Shown here piece after piece: positions 53,134 through 60,812 of a DNA stretch of 64,000 nt. A program made the position numbers and the translations under genes. The notes under the pieces are model-generated. The model did no database searches. It was not told where the DNA came from and saw only the letters and a list, made by a program, of their open reading frames with translations. The stretch comes from JAKZVK01 sp965248255 (GTDB lineage Bacteria > Acidobacteriota > Terriglobia > Bryobacterales > UBA6623), in contig CBDFIW010000004.1 of NCBI GenBank assembly GCA_965248255.1, positions 1,550,001-1,614,000 on the forward strand, in the 5' to 3' direction. Every line of letters starts with the position of its first letter. The first letter of the stretch is position 1.

Positions 53134-54172
53134 CTAATCCCCGAAGAACTCCCCACCTCGAAGCGGGTCGAGGTTCTCCTTCTCTGGCCGGATGCGGTCC
53201 GATCCCCAGACCTCGTAATTGTCGATCCATCGGGTGATCTTGCCGTGCTGCTCAATCAACGCCCGCAAAAATCGCCGGCGCTTAGAGATTATGCCGATAC
53301 TCTGCAGCACGCTGGCTTCGTGTTCCTTGTGCCTGCGTAAATCCTCGCTCCAGCACGGCCGAGTTTCTTTGAGTCGATCCAGCTGTTTTTGGTGCCTGAC
53401 TTCCGACCTGGTTAGGTTGTCGTAATGCTTCCGCGCCTCGTCAACGGACAGGTCGGATGATCCCTGGTACTTCGCCAGCCAATTGAAGCTCTGCCGCACC
53501 TTCGCTGCGAGGACAGGGTTGCTGCTGACATGGACCACTTTGAGCCAAATACCCTGCCTCCTTCATGCGCCGTCACAGTGCATCGTGCGCCCGTCTCCAC
53601 GTCCGCAGGCCGGTCGGCGTTACCTCAGCTGCATCCACATAGATGAACACCGCCGATCGCGCGGAGGGATCCACGGCGATTGGATGCCGGTCTGGAAAGT
53701 ATTGCAGCGCCGCGCCGATCCCTGAATAGGTGCGACTCTGTAGCTCGTCGCGTGGCACGCCCAGGGCATCGAAGCAAGACAGCTTCTCGGCCTCGGTCGG
53801 AAGCCAGGGAAGCTCCGGGTGATCGAGGACGTAATCGAGTGAGAGAAACCGCCGATGCATCAGTGTCGGGCCGTGCTCTCGGTAGTAGCGACTGTCGTGT
53901 GCATCCAGCGCACGATCGAGGCGTTGCCTCGTGATCCTGCACGCCCTGCCCCACGACGTCTCGTACTCCAGCCCTATCTTGCGCCGAACCAAGCCCTCGA
54001 CGAACCGCCGCGCCGTCGTCCGGGAGCACTCGTTGTAGGCGCAATACTGCGACCTCAAGAAACCACCGCTGAACACGATCACCGCCGCGAGCCATTCTGC
54101 TGCTCGCGGCTTGATCTCGAACTGCCGCGCTAACGTCTCCGCTCGGCCGCTGAGATGTGGGAAGCTCCGCAT
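53134..54172 (-). pseudogene. Mobile-element-associated gene split by an opal codon and a frameshift
   Basis: The first part (54172 to 53573, 199 residues) reads SGGFLRSQYCAYNECSRTTA, RFVEGLVRRKIG, LMHRRFLSLDYVLDHPELPW, LPTEAEKLSCFDALGVPRDE and YFPDRHPIAVDP, ending RTWRRAHDAL before TGA. Beyond the stop the same frame goes on RRMKEAG, then one base out of frame comes IWLKVVHVSSNPVLAAKVRQ and a coiled-coil tail to 53134. The protein type (about 345 residues; L-D-Y-V-L-D-H-P-x-x-P-W-L-P-T-E) is, as I recall it, carried by plasmids and mobile elements, with unknown function. TGG to TGA at the stop would restore Trp. The second part alone could start at GTG 53538. Confidence 0.65.
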
Positions 54173-54188
54173 GGTCGCTCTCGCCCCT

Positions 54189-54638
54189 CTAGGGTGGCGT
54201 GTGGGAATCTCTCCATTTTGACAGGCTCGTGGAAAACCAAATCCGCATAGACGGCTTCTCGATCCCGGCCTGCCTGTTACCCCTCACGCCCGCCGCTGCC
54301 CTGGCCCTGAATCCTGACCAATATGACCTCAAAAAACCAAATCTCCCCTTGAGGGGTTGCTTGCCGCCATCAATGGTGATGTGGTCATTTTCCAAGATGA
54401 ACGTGACAACTGTGGATCGGCCCGCCAATGCGCCCACAGGACCCCGGGTAACCCCGAAAGTGTAGGGGTCTTGTTTCTGTAAGGAAAAACCTGTCGCGCA
54501 CTCTGAAGGCAGAAGAGAGATCCTCTCTTTGGTGCTCGCTTCAACTCCGCGACGAAGCAGGTTGAACTCAAATGCAAGCGAGCACTCCTGTCTGGCCCGG
54601 ACCCAGTTAAAATCGGAGTCTTGCGCTTGGCTCTCCAC
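54189..54638 (-). CDS. Small phage-region protein, paralogue of the gene at 54757
   Basis: A 149-residue product. Its first half matches the protein at 54757-55161: DSDFNWVRARQECSLAFEFN against ESDFDWVTAQYHCSLPIQFT, with a shared F-x-L-L-x(3)-V-E pattern after it and a common strand VVTFILENDHITI/VAFYLFDNRIDVV. The C-terminal half differs and is rich in Arg, Ala and Ser, perhaps after a frameshift. No family recognised. The two genes and their upstream flanks form a tandem duplication. Confidence 0.55.
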   Translation of the reverse strand: MESQAQDSDFNWVRARQECSLAFEFNLLRRGVEASTKERISLLPSECATGFSLQKQDPYTFGVTRGPVGALAGRSTVVTFILENDHITIDGGKQPLKGRFGFLRSYWSGFRARAAAGVRGNRQAGIEKPSMRIWFSTSLSKWRDSHTPP

Positions 54639-54652
54639 AACTCACCGCCTCT

Positions 54653-54756
54653 TCAAATCTCGTACACCACCCCAGCCCGCCGCGGATCCAGCAGCCTCTC
54701 GAACGCCCGCAACGGCGTCAGCGAGACCCACGCCGGAACGTGTATCCTGATGCCCT
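54653..54756 (-). pseudogene. Duplicated 3' end of the GNAT-like gene
   Basis: Reads GIRIHVPAWVSLTPLRAFER, LLDPRRAGVVYEI and stop, nearly the same as the last 34 residues of the protein at 55163-55585 (RIHVPAWASLTPLRAFERLL...GAVYEV). There is no 5' part; it begins directly after the stop of the gene at 54757. It is the left edge of the second duplication unit. Confidence 0.75.
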
Positions 54757-55161
54757 TCAGGTCTCCCCAAAGAAGAGCCCCTGCAGCGCTTTCCTGGCGA
54801 CCTGCCAGCGTAGGAACTCCCCGGCTCCGTCCATCTGGAACACGCAATCCCCCTCGTTGTTCAGCTCCAGCGTCACCTTGAACATGGTGTTTCTGCTGTC
54901 TTGTTCAACCTTTACGACGTCGATGCGGTTATCAAACAGATAGAAGGCGACCGTCTTCGGGTAACGCGGGGACGACAACGTGACGGCAAACGCTTTATCA
55001 GAGATTGCTTCAAACCTCAACCGGTCAAGCGGCGGTCCCCCGAAGACCTGTTTTCTTACCGCAACGCTTTTCTCGACCGACTGTTGAAGCAGGGTGAACT
55101 GGATCGGCAACGAGCAATGATATTGTGCCGTCACCCAATCGAAGTCAGACTCAAGGGTCAT
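54757..55161 (-). CDS. Small phage-region protein, paralogue of the gene at 54189
   Basis: A 134-residue beta-rich product: ESDFDWVTAQYHCSLPIQFT, DRLRFEAISDKAFAVTLSSP, TVAFYLFDNRIDVVKVEQDS and FKVTLELNNEGDCVFQMDGA. It has no signal peptide or membrane helix and no family that I recognise. It follows the GNAT-like gene by 1 bp (stop 55163, start 55161), so it is translationally coupled. Compared with its neighbour copy it looks like the intact version. Confidence 0.65.
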   Translation of the reverse strand: MTLESDFDWVTAQYHCSLPIQFTLLQQSVEKSVAVRKQVFGGPPLDRLRFEAISDKAFAVTLSSPRYPKTVAFYLFDNRIDVVKVEQDSRNTMFKVTLELNNEGDCVFQMDGAGEFLRWQVARKALQGLFFGET

Positions 55162-55162
55162 T

Positions 55163-55585
55163 TCACACCTCGTACACCGCCCCGACCAAGCGCGGATCCA
55201 GCGGCGCCAGCAGCCTCTCGAACGCCCGCAGCGGCGTCAGCGAGGCCCATGCCGGAACGTGTATCCTGCGGCGGCTTCTAGCGCGCAGATCACGAAGCAG
55301 CGCGACCGCGCAGGCCGTTCCCACCAGAAAGATCACTTCGAGGAACACTATCTTGGCGCACAACTCGAACGCCGCAACTTCCTGGGCATAGAGGAACCCG
55401 CCGATCCCGCCGTTGTCGTCTTCCGACACCAGACAATAGGCGCTGCCCGGCTTCCCTTTCCGCGACCGCAGCACGCACTGATGAGCGCGGCTGCGGCAGA
55501 TCTTCTCCTGCGACTTGCCGCCCGCCTTCGCGCACAACAGATCGGCAATAGCCTGCTCGTCGCCGAATGCCGCCGGGCGCACCAT
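55163..55585 (-). CDS. GNAT-like phage accessory protein
   Basis: A 140-residue protein opening like an N-acetyltransferase (MVRPAAFGDEQAIADLLCAK), followed by YCLVSEDDNGGIGGFLYAQE and a hydrophobic helix region FLEVIFLVGTACAVALLRDL, then the segment RIHVPAWASLTPLRAFERLL that is duplicated at 54653. Short GNAT-fold proteins like this are found near virion genes of some phages. The acetyl-CoA loop (Q/R-x-x-G-x-G/A) is not obvious, so activity is doubtful. It begins 3 bp after the virion-type gene ends. Confidence 0.55.
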   Translation of the reverse strand: MVRPAAFGDEQAIADLLCAKAGGKSQEKICRSRAHQCVLRSRKGKPGSAYCLVSEDDNGGIGGFLYAQEVAAFELCAKIVFLEVIFLVGTACAVALLRDLRARSRRRIHVPAWASLTPLRAFERLLAPLDPRLVGAVYEV

Positions 55586-55588
55586 GGC

Positions 55589-56494
55589 CTACCTGCCGCC
55601 GAACAGCTCTTGGAAGTTCGACAGCCCCGAAGGCGACCCCAGCGGCACATCCTGCAGCTCCGCGATCCGCGCATTCATGTCGGCCAGGAATAGCCGGAGC
55701 GACTCCATGTACCGGCCGCGCGTCGCGGCGTCGATGTTGGGGTTGCTCAACAGCGCCGACCACATCGCCGCGTACGTGTTCCAGGCGGACTGCTGCGCGC
55801 CCCTCCCGGCAACACTGGCGTCGATGTCGAGCCGCCGGGTCCCCAGTTCCCTGTCGAGCCCCAGCTGTTCCTGCCGCAACTGACGCTCCTGCGCCAACTG
55901 CTGCTCGCGGTACACGGCGTCGCTCTCGAAGCGCTCGCGGTCGAGATTGAGCCGCTGCGTGTTGATGCGGTCGGTCAACTCCATCTGCCGATCGCGGTAG
56001 GCGTCGTCGCTTGTCAAGCGGTCGCGGTTGAGGGCGTGGTCGAGCAGGCCACGGCTCCGGGTGTCGTCGGTCTGCTGTTGAGTGATGTTCAGCGAGCGGC
56101 CCTGAAGGGCGGCGCTCGTGTCCGCCTGCGCGATCGGCAGGGCGTGCGCCAGCAGCGAATGCTGGCTGGCCTCCGCCGCCAGCGAGCTGTTGAGCAGTCC
56201 GCGCCGCTGCGCGTATTGCTTCCCCTGGGTCGCCGCCTGCCGCATCAGCGGACTGTCGGTCTCCATGATCGAGCGCACCCTGTCGCTCGGCAGCGGCAAC
56301 TGCGGCTGCGGGGTGGTCAGGAGTTGCGGGTTCTGTGGCGAGCCGTAGGAGTCTCCGCTTGCCACCCCGGTCCTTGACCACGCGGCCCGGCTTCGAGCGG
56401 CAAGCCGTCCAGGCCCACCCGTCGGCTGCGGGGTTTGGGGCGGCGGCTGGAGCGGTGGCTTGGGAGACGACTTGAACAGATCTTCGAACGCCAT
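55589..56494 (-). CDS. Phage virion-type structural protein
   Basis: A 301-residue protein with a Pro-rich N terminus (KPPLQPPPQTPQPTGG), the segment QYAQRRGLLNSSLAAEASQHSLL followed by ALPIAQADTSAALQGR, and a long charged Gln/Arg-rich helix (about 150-250). The G-L-L-N-S-S ... A-L-P-I-A-x-x-D pattern is familiar from uncharacterised podovirus-type structural proteins. It is followed by the GNAT-like gene and preceded by lysozyme, so lysis and late genes are mixed here. ATG at 56494. Confidence 0.65.
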   Translation of the reverse strand: MAFEDLFKSSPKPPLQPPPQTPQPTGGPGRLAARSRAAWSRTGVASGDSYGSPQNPQLLTTPQPQLPLPSDRVRSIMETDSPLMRQAATQGKQYAQRRGLLNSSLAAEASQHSLLAHALPIAQADTSAALQGRSLNITQQQTDDTRSRGLLDHALNRDRLTSDDAYRDRQMELTDRINTQRLNLDRERFESDAVYREQQLAQERQLRQEQLGLDRELGTRRLDIDASVAGRGAQQSAWNTYAAMWSALLSNPNIDAATRGRYMESLRLFLADMNARIAELQDVPLGSPSGLSNFQELFGGR

Positions 56495-56500
56495 GGCTGT

Positions 56501-56983
56501 CTACATCCCCGCCGCGTACAGTGCGGCTTCCTCTCCGCGCCGGCGTATCAGCCCGCGCAACTTGCGCCCTCCGGCCCACACCCAGCGGCGAAACTGTCGT
56601 GGGGCCTCACCGTGCTCCTCGCGGTTAATCACGCGCCGCAGCGTCGAGGCTTGCAGGTTCCCAGCGCCGCAGTTGAACGCGAAGTCGACCAGCGCCGCCT
56701 CTTGTTCCTCCGTCAAAGGAACATAAATCAGATTCCCGACCGCTCCAGCGGCTACCGCAAGATCCTTCTCCAGAAGCCGCCTCGCCTCGTCTTCATCCAC
56801 CAACGGCTCGAACCGTGACAGGTCGGCACCCTTCTCGCGGCTCAGCAGGTGACCGTAGCCGATCGTCGGGAACCCGACCGGGTCGTGGTAGGGGCCAAGC
56901 GACAACCCTTCGTGATGCGTTGCCAGCTCGGCTGCGATCTCGATGGCGTCCTCACTAATTCTGGCTTGTTCTTCCTGAGACAT
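56501..56983 (-). CDS. T4-type phage lysozyme (GH24 endolysin)
   Basis: A 160-residue muramidase that degrades peptidoglycan at lysis. The catalytic triad spacing is exact: Glu25 (HHEGLSLGPYHD), Asp34 eight residues on, and Thr40 after five more (PTIGYGH). Further markers are LTEEQEAALVDFAFNCGAGN and RRWVWAGGRKLRGLIRRRGEE. There is no signal peptide, so export depends on a holin; candidates lie directly upstream. ATG at 56983; ends 6 bp before the virion-type gene. Confidence 0.93.
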   Translation of the reverse strand: MSQEEQARISEDAIEIAAELATHHEGLSLGPYHDPVGFPTIGYGHLLSREKGADLSRFEPLVDEDEARRLLEKDLAVAAGAVGNLIYVPLTEEQEAALVDFAFNCGAGNLQASTLRRVINREEHGEAPRQFRRWVWAGGRKLRGLIRRRGEEAALYAAGM

Positions 56984-56996
56984 ATTCGCTACGCCC

Positions 56997-57548
56997 TCAC
57001 CGCTGCCCCGCCGCCCGCTGCCTGGTCCTCCAGCCGAACCAGAAACCGATCACCACCGCCAGCACGTCCTGGTCGAAGGTGGTCCACGACCCCTCCGCCG
57101 TCAGCGAGCCGACAACCTTGTCGTGCCATTCGCCGCCCGCCGCCGTGTAGAGCGAGTAGAGCAGCGCCATCTTGACCGTGCCCCACAACCCTACGATCCA
57201 GTAGGTGATTGCGGGCCGCACCGCAGCCGAGAAAAGATCCGTTAACGTGAACAAAAGAAAGGCCCTGCTGAACGTTTTAGGAGCGATAACCGCGTTCTCG
57301 CCCACATGACCCGCAGCGGCATTCAACAGCTGCACGCCGTAGCTCTCTCTCGGCTTGCGGGCGCTGCGCAAATCCGCCGCGTCCGCCGCCGTCTCGATCT
57401 CCCGCATGCGCCACTCGTGCTCTTTCGAGGCGTGCGTGAGCCGCAGCTCCAGCATCTCCATTTCCTGCTTGTGGTCGAGGCGCTGCTTGAAAAGTTTGAC
57501 GACATCCGGCAGGAATGGCGCGACGAATCCCGCAATGGCTCCGAGCAT
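56997..57548 (-). CDS. Phage membrane protein, holin-type candidate
   Basis: A 183-residue protein with a short hydrophobic N terminus (MLGAIAGFVAPFLPDVVKLF), a charged coiled coil (HKQEMEMLELRLTHASKEHE), and two or three hydrophobic segments (AFLLFTLTDLFSAAVRPAIT, YWIVGLWGTVKMALLYSLYT, DVLAVVIGFWFGWRTRQ). This plan resembles 3-helix holins of gene-transfer agents and some podoviruses. Its place directly before the lysozyme gene supports a lysis role, but the assignment rests on layout and hydrophobicity. Confidence 0.6.
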   Translation of the reverse strand: MLGAIAGFVAPFLPDVVKLFKQRLDHKQEMEMLELRLTHASKEHEWRMREIETAADAADLRSARKPRESYGVQLLNAAAGHVGENAVIAPKTFSRAFLLFTLTDLFSAAVRPAITYWIVGLWGTVKMALLYSLYTAAGGEWHDKVVGSLTAEGSWTTFDQDVLAVVIGFWFGWRTRQRAAGQR

Positions 57549-57550
57549 GG

Positions 57551-57880
57551 CTAACCGCCCCCCCCCGATCCGTGCTTGTCGCCGTTGATGCCCGACCGGG
57601 CGAGCGCGATCTGCATCTTGTTGACCAGCCTTTTGATCTCGGTCAGGTCCTTGTGGATCTCGCCCGGCATCTTGTCGAGGCGCATGTTGAGTTCGGACTT
57701 GGCACTGTCGATGCGCCTGTGCAGCGTGCCGACATCAGCGCCGAGATTGCTGACTTTCTCGTCGATCGCGCCTTGCCATTTGGCCGCCGCCTGGTCGCGG
57801 GCCGATATGCGCAGGTAGAGACCCAAGAAGCTCACCGCCGTGCCGCTGAGCGCGAGCATCAGCGCGACTTGCGGGTCCAT
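57551..57880 (-). CDS. Small protein with one membrane helix and a coiled coil (lysis region)
   Basis: A 109-residue product: N-terminal membrane helix (VALMLALSGTAVSFLGLYLR), then a long heptad-type helix (DEKVSNLGADVGTLHRRIDS through EIKRLVNKMQIALARSG) and a Gly-rich end. Topology and position between two holin candidates fit a spanin-like or holin-regulator role. The ATG at 57880 is taken because the longer frame upstream only overlaps the next gene. Confidence 0.6.
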   Translation of the reverse strand: MDPQVALMLALSGTAVSFLGLYLRISARDQAAAKWQGAIDEKVSNLGADVGTLHRRIDSAKSELNMRLDKMPGEIHKDLTEIKRLVNKMQIALARSGINGDKHGSGGGG

Positions 57881-57882
57881 TT

Positions 57883-58227
57883 CTAGTTCCCTCTCTCCGC
57901 GTGAATTTCCCTGTGTATCTGGCCGAGCCGAGGGAACAGCCGGTACAGCGCCCAGATGCTCACCCCCATCCCCGCCAGCCAACTCAGCCAGTCGCACACT
58001 GATTTGACCGGTGAGCCACCCCTCGCCACGTCGAAGACCTCGCGGAACGAGATGATCACGAACGACACGAGCGCCGGCAGAATCAGGTCCCACCAACCGC
58101 GCGTCTGGGGCCACCATGAGACCTTGCGCTCCAAGTACCAGAAGCCATACAGCGCCAGCAGGACCACGCCCGCTGAGCTGAAGAAGTGGATTACAGCGCG
58201 TTCGAGAACCAAAACAAAATCAGCCAT
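57883..58227 (-). CDS. Small three-helix membrane protein, holin candidate
   Basis: A 114-residue product with three hydrophobic segments: FFSSAGVVLLALYGFWYL, LILPALVSFVIISFREVF and WLAGMGVSIWALYRLF, followed by a charged C terminus (HREIHAERGN). Size, three helices and charged tail match class I holins. It is the first of four linked lysis genes and ends 3 bp before the next. Function inferred from layout. Confidence 0.62.
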   Translation of the reverse strand: MADFVLVLERAVIHFFSSAGVVLLALYGFWYLERKVSWWPQTRGWWDLILPALVSFVIISFREVFDVARGGSPVKSVCDWLSWLAGMGVSIWALYRLFPRLGQIHREIHAERGN

Positions 58228-58573
58228 TTACGTTCTAGTCTCATTGTAGGATCGACCCCCCTCTCGGCGCCAGAAAAACGAGGAAAAAATGAGCCTCGAA
58301 ACCAGCCCGTCGTGTGATTCAGCGTTCTCTCCTTTGTTGGATTGTTGGGTGATTACCGCCGTAAGCGGCGCCGCCTCCCGCCGTGCTCCGTGCGGTTCCA
58401 TGTCCCACTGCGGCGCGGCGATCCGCCCCCCCACAGCCCAGACAGCGCACGTAGGCCCCTTCCTCGTCCCGGCGCGGCGTCGTGATATGGCGGTGAGCGC
58501 AACACCTGGACAGTCTCAGCAGCGCCCAGGACAGGAACACTACGACACCAACGGCAACGGTGAAATCGCTCAT
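58228..58573 (-). pseudogene. Small membrane/zinc-site protein with a G7 frameshift
   Basis: From ATG 58573 (AAGGAG 8 bp upstream) the frame reads SDFTVAVGVVVFLSWALLRL, SRCCAHRHITTPRRDEEGAY and VRCLGCG. At the G7 run (C7 on the plus strand, 58426-58432) the frame is lost, but one base later the next frame reads RIAAPQWDMEPHGARREAAP and runs to a stop at 58228. Joined, this makes one protein with a membrane helix and two cysteine pairs. One G too many, by replication slippage or sequencing error, is the simplest cause. Its start overlaps the stop of the gene upstream (TGATG). Confidence 0.65.
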
Positions 58574-58779
58574 CAAACCTGCTCCTTTCCGTTTCGCGTA
58601 CATTCGCCGGTGTGCGGGCGGTAGCATATCTCGCCCGAAAGCAGCGACATCGGGGCTGCCGACAACGCGAACCTGCTTCCGACAGGCGTGCGCACCGTGA
58701 ACACCTGGGCGCCGCACCACGGGCATAGGCCCTTCCCGACCAGTTCATAGCGGGCTCTTTGCAACTCGCCTGCGGTCAT
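58573..58779 (-). CDS. Small zinc-ribbon-type phage protein
   Basis: A 68-residue product with CPWCGAQVF near the N terminus and two later cysteines (GEICYRPHTGEC), a likely zinc site. The ATG at 58779 has AAGGAG 7 bp upstream, which decides against a longer GTG form. The stop overlaps the start of the next gene (TGATG), so both are translationally coupled. Function unknown. Confidence 0.65.
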   Translation of the reverse strand: MTAGELQRARYELVGKGLCPWCGAQVFTVRTPVGSRFALSAAPMSLLSGEICYRPHTGECTRNGKEQV

Positions 58780-58802
58780 CGGCCACTCCTTGTAGGCTTG
58801 AT

Positions 58803-59123
58803 TCACGCTTGATGGGTCCCTTCAACGCCGCGCTTTTCCCTCTCCGCGGTCCGAGAGCACAGATGCTCCGCTGCCCTTCGCAGGTGGTCAAGGGCGTCCG
58901 CATTCTCTTGGCAATGGAACTTGCTTTGCTGATAGAACTCGATGCGTCCGATGACGGCTGCAACAACGTCTTCCACAAACGCCCCGTTAGGCTCTCGCCT
59001 GTCTTCGCCACGTCCCAGCGGCCCGTTTTGCCACGAGATCGTGAACCCCCGGCCTGAAGAAACGCCTCCAGCCGGGTTTCCCGCTTTGTCAAGCCAATGC
59101 TCTTCGAAAATTTCAGTCTTCAT
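58803..59123 (-). CDS. Phage protein with GFTISWQNGPLGRGEDR and RGVEGTH motifs
   Basis: A 106-residue product: GFTISWQNGPLGRGEDRREP, NGAFVEDVVAAVIGRIEFYQ, a helix (ENADALDHLRRAAEHLCS) and the end RTAEREKRGVEGTHQA. I recall the same two blocks from many uncharacterised phage and prophage proteins of similar size, so the family is real, but its function is not known to me. A good ribosome binding site (AAAGGAGAA) precedes the ATG at 59123, which lies inside the end of the upstream endonuclease-like gene (11-bp overlap). Confidence 0.7.
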   Translation of the reverse strand: MKTEIFEEHWLDKAGNPAGGVSSGRGFTISWQNGPLGRGEDRREPNGAFVEDVVAAVIGRIEFYQQSKFHCQENADALDHLRRAAEHLCSRTAEREKRGVEGTHQA

Positions 59124-59484
59124 CTGTTTTCTCCTTTGGTTGATTGTTTCCACCCGTGGCCGCCAGCGCTGCGATGTAGGTGTACGCCTTGCCGCTGCGC
59201 ATCATGCCGGGGGAGATTCTGAGAACCCGCCAGCCGAGCAGCAGCGCCTCGGCGTCTTTCTCGCGGTCCTTCTCGTAGCCCCCGACACGCTGATGACCGC
59301 CGCCCCCTCCCCGGTAGACGAGGCCGTCGAACTCGACGGCGAGCTTTATGTCCGTGCGGGCGAAATCGAACCTCCAGCGGCGCGTCTCGTGGAAGCGCAA
59401 CTCCCGCTGCCAAAGGCCGGGCTGAAACACCCCCAGCCACAGCCAAAGCGTTTCCTCGTTCGTGCTCTTGGCCTGCCGGGTCAC
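59113..59484 (-). CDS. DUF559/Vsr-like endonuclease-fold protein
   Basis: A 123-residue protein of the PD-(D/E)xK type. It shows RELRFHETRRWRFDFARTDI followed by KLAVEFDGLVYRGGGGGHQR, VGGYEKDREKDAEALLLGWR and VLRISPGMM. Asp40 (FDFA) and Glu50 (VEFDG) match the metal-binding positions of the fold, and the G-W-R-V-L-R strand is diagnostic of DUF559-like nucleases. In phages such proteins take part in DNA processing. It starts with GTG overlapping the stop of the gene upstream by 1 bp. Confidence 0.75.
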   Translation of the reverse strand: MTRQAKSTNEETLWLWLGVFQPGLWQRELRFHETRRWRFDFARTDIKLAVEFDGLVYRGGGGGHQRVGGYEKDREKDAEALLLGWRVLRISPGMMRSGKAYTYIAALAATGGNNQPKEKTDED

Positions 59485-59810
59485 TACTCCGCTTCCTCTC
59501 CTGTTGCCTTGGTAATAGCGGCAAAAACCAAATCACAGAGCACTTTTGTTTCCACCTCTTCACTACCCGTCAGCTGCAACCAGCGGAGGTGTTTTGGCTT
59601 ATCCCATTCGTCGCCATCGTGAAACAAGAGCGTTGCCTCAGCAGCGGCAGCAAGATCCGGCGCGGCAGCAATCAAGAGAGCGTCGGCTTTCCTGCCGTTA
59701 TCCACATACGCAACGGGCCGAAACTTATCGGCATCTGAATCAATTCGGATCGCACCACCTTCACAGCCAGACCGTTCGGGGTTCCAAGGCCCCGGTGTGT
59801 GCTTGCTCAT
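59484..59810 (-). CDS. HTPGPW-type phage protein
   Basis: A 108-residue product opening MSKHTPGPWN and containing DNGRKADALLIAAAPDLAAA, the layout of a widespread phage family (H-T-P-G-P-W ... A-x-L-I-A-A-A-P-x-L-L/A) with unknown function. The ATG at 59810 is preceded by AGGAGA. It is part of the tightly packed leftward accessory unit. Confidence 0.8.
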   Translation of the reverse strand: MSKHTPGPWNPERSGCEGGAIRIDSDADKFRPVAYVDNGRKADALLIAAAPDLAAAAEATLLFHDGDEWDKPKHLRWLQLTGSEEVETKVLCDLVFAAITKATGEEAE

Positions 59811-59822
59811 TTTGTATTTCTC

Positions 59823-60221
59823 CTAGTGGCTCAGCTCTGTACCGCTTACCTTCCCGCCATCCGGCGTGTAGAAGAACCAGCGACGCCTCCGCATCGCGGT
59901 CACGAACAGCGTGATCACCGGCTCGCCGTCACGCTGCCACAGCTTGTGCCGGGTGGTGGCGCGCCGGAACACCACGTCGCCCGGCACGCGCAGGCGGCAG
60001 TAACCACGCGCCATCACTTCGTAGCGCTCACCCTCGAGATGCAGGCTGACGCTCGCCCAGGGATGGTCATGGACGCCTCTTCCGGGGTCGGAGGCAAGCG
60101 TCTTGTGCAGATAGATGTTGAAGAATCGGTTGCGCGGAATGACGTGCCAGCGGCTCAGATAGCGCCCGCCAATAACCCTGTCGGGCGGCCGGGACTCCAT
60201 GATGCGCCGCGCGAATCGCAA
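59823..60221 (-). CDS. Cupin-like phage protein, start region altered by IS630
   Basis: A 132-residue protein: PPDRVIGGRYLSRWHVIPRN, RFFNIYLHKTLASDPGRGVH, DHPWASVSLHLEGERYEVMA and TTRHKLWQRDGEPVITLFVT, a single-domain beta-barrel with H-D-H-P-W and R-H-K-L motifs as in a phage cupin-like family. The only in-frame starts are TTG at 60221 and an ATG at 60200. IS630 copy C begins 8 bp upstream, so the natural start and its ribosome binding site were probably removed. Function unknown. Confidence 0.68.
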   Translation of the reverse strand: MRFARRIMESRPPDRVIGGRYLSRWHVIPRNRFFNIYLHKTLASDPGRGVHDHPWASVSLHLEGERYEVMARGYCRLRVPGDVVFRRATTRHKLWQRDGEPVITLFVTAMRRRRWFFYTPDGGKVSGTELSH

Positions 60222-60284
60222 CAGCCTATTGAATCCCGCAAATTATTATGACACTTTTTGACAGTGTGGAGCATCTATATATGT

Positions 60285-60812
60285 ATGGGCAACCCCAAAG
60301 GTGTGAAGCGGGATTTCAAGGCGCTGGAGAAGCGCCGTTTCGAAGCGATGCGGCTGCTCCACCAAGGCCACAATCAGTCCGAGACGGCGAGACGGCTGAA
60401 CGTCGCTCGCCAAACCGTCAGTGAGTGGCGGCGGCAATACCGCGAGCAGGGTGCGGCCGGACTCCGCCAGGCCGGGCGCGCCGGACGCAAGCCGCTCCTC
60501 GATGCCGCACAACGCGAACGCCTGACGTCGCTGCTGCTGGAAGGCCCGGAAGCCCACGGCTTCCCAACGCCCCTGTGGAGCTGTCCGCGGGTGGCTCGGC
60601 TGACCGGAGACGAGTTCGGGGTCGCATACCACGCAGGCCACGCCTGGAAGATCCTGCGAGCGCTCGACTGGAGCCCGCAACGCCCGGCCGGAAAGGCGCG
60701 CGAGCGCAACGAAGAGCGGATCCGCACCTGGAAGCGCAAGACCTGGAAGCGCATTAAAAAAAAGCCCAAAACGAAGGCCGTACGCTCGTCTTCATCGACG
60801 AAAGCGGATTGA
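60285..60812 (+). CDS. IS630 transposase, N-terminal frame (copy C)
   Basis: Helix-turn-helix part, identical in protein to copy B. Slippery A8 run at 60756-60763. Confidence 0.9.
   Translation: MGNPKGVKRDFKALEKRRFEAMRLLHQGHNQSETARRLNVARQTVSEWRRQYREQGAAGLRQAGRAGRKPLLDAAQRERLTSLLLEGPEAHGFPTPLWSCPRVARLTGDEFGVAYHAGHAWKILRALDWSPQRPAGKARERNEERIRTWKRKTWKRIKKKPKTKAVRSSSSTKAD

Noticed and set aside
58803..59123. Assignment of the RGVEGTH protein as an Acb2-type anti-CBASS sponge
   Set aside because: Size and helical end are vaguely similar, but no conserved Acb2 residues could be recognised; the family link is not supported.
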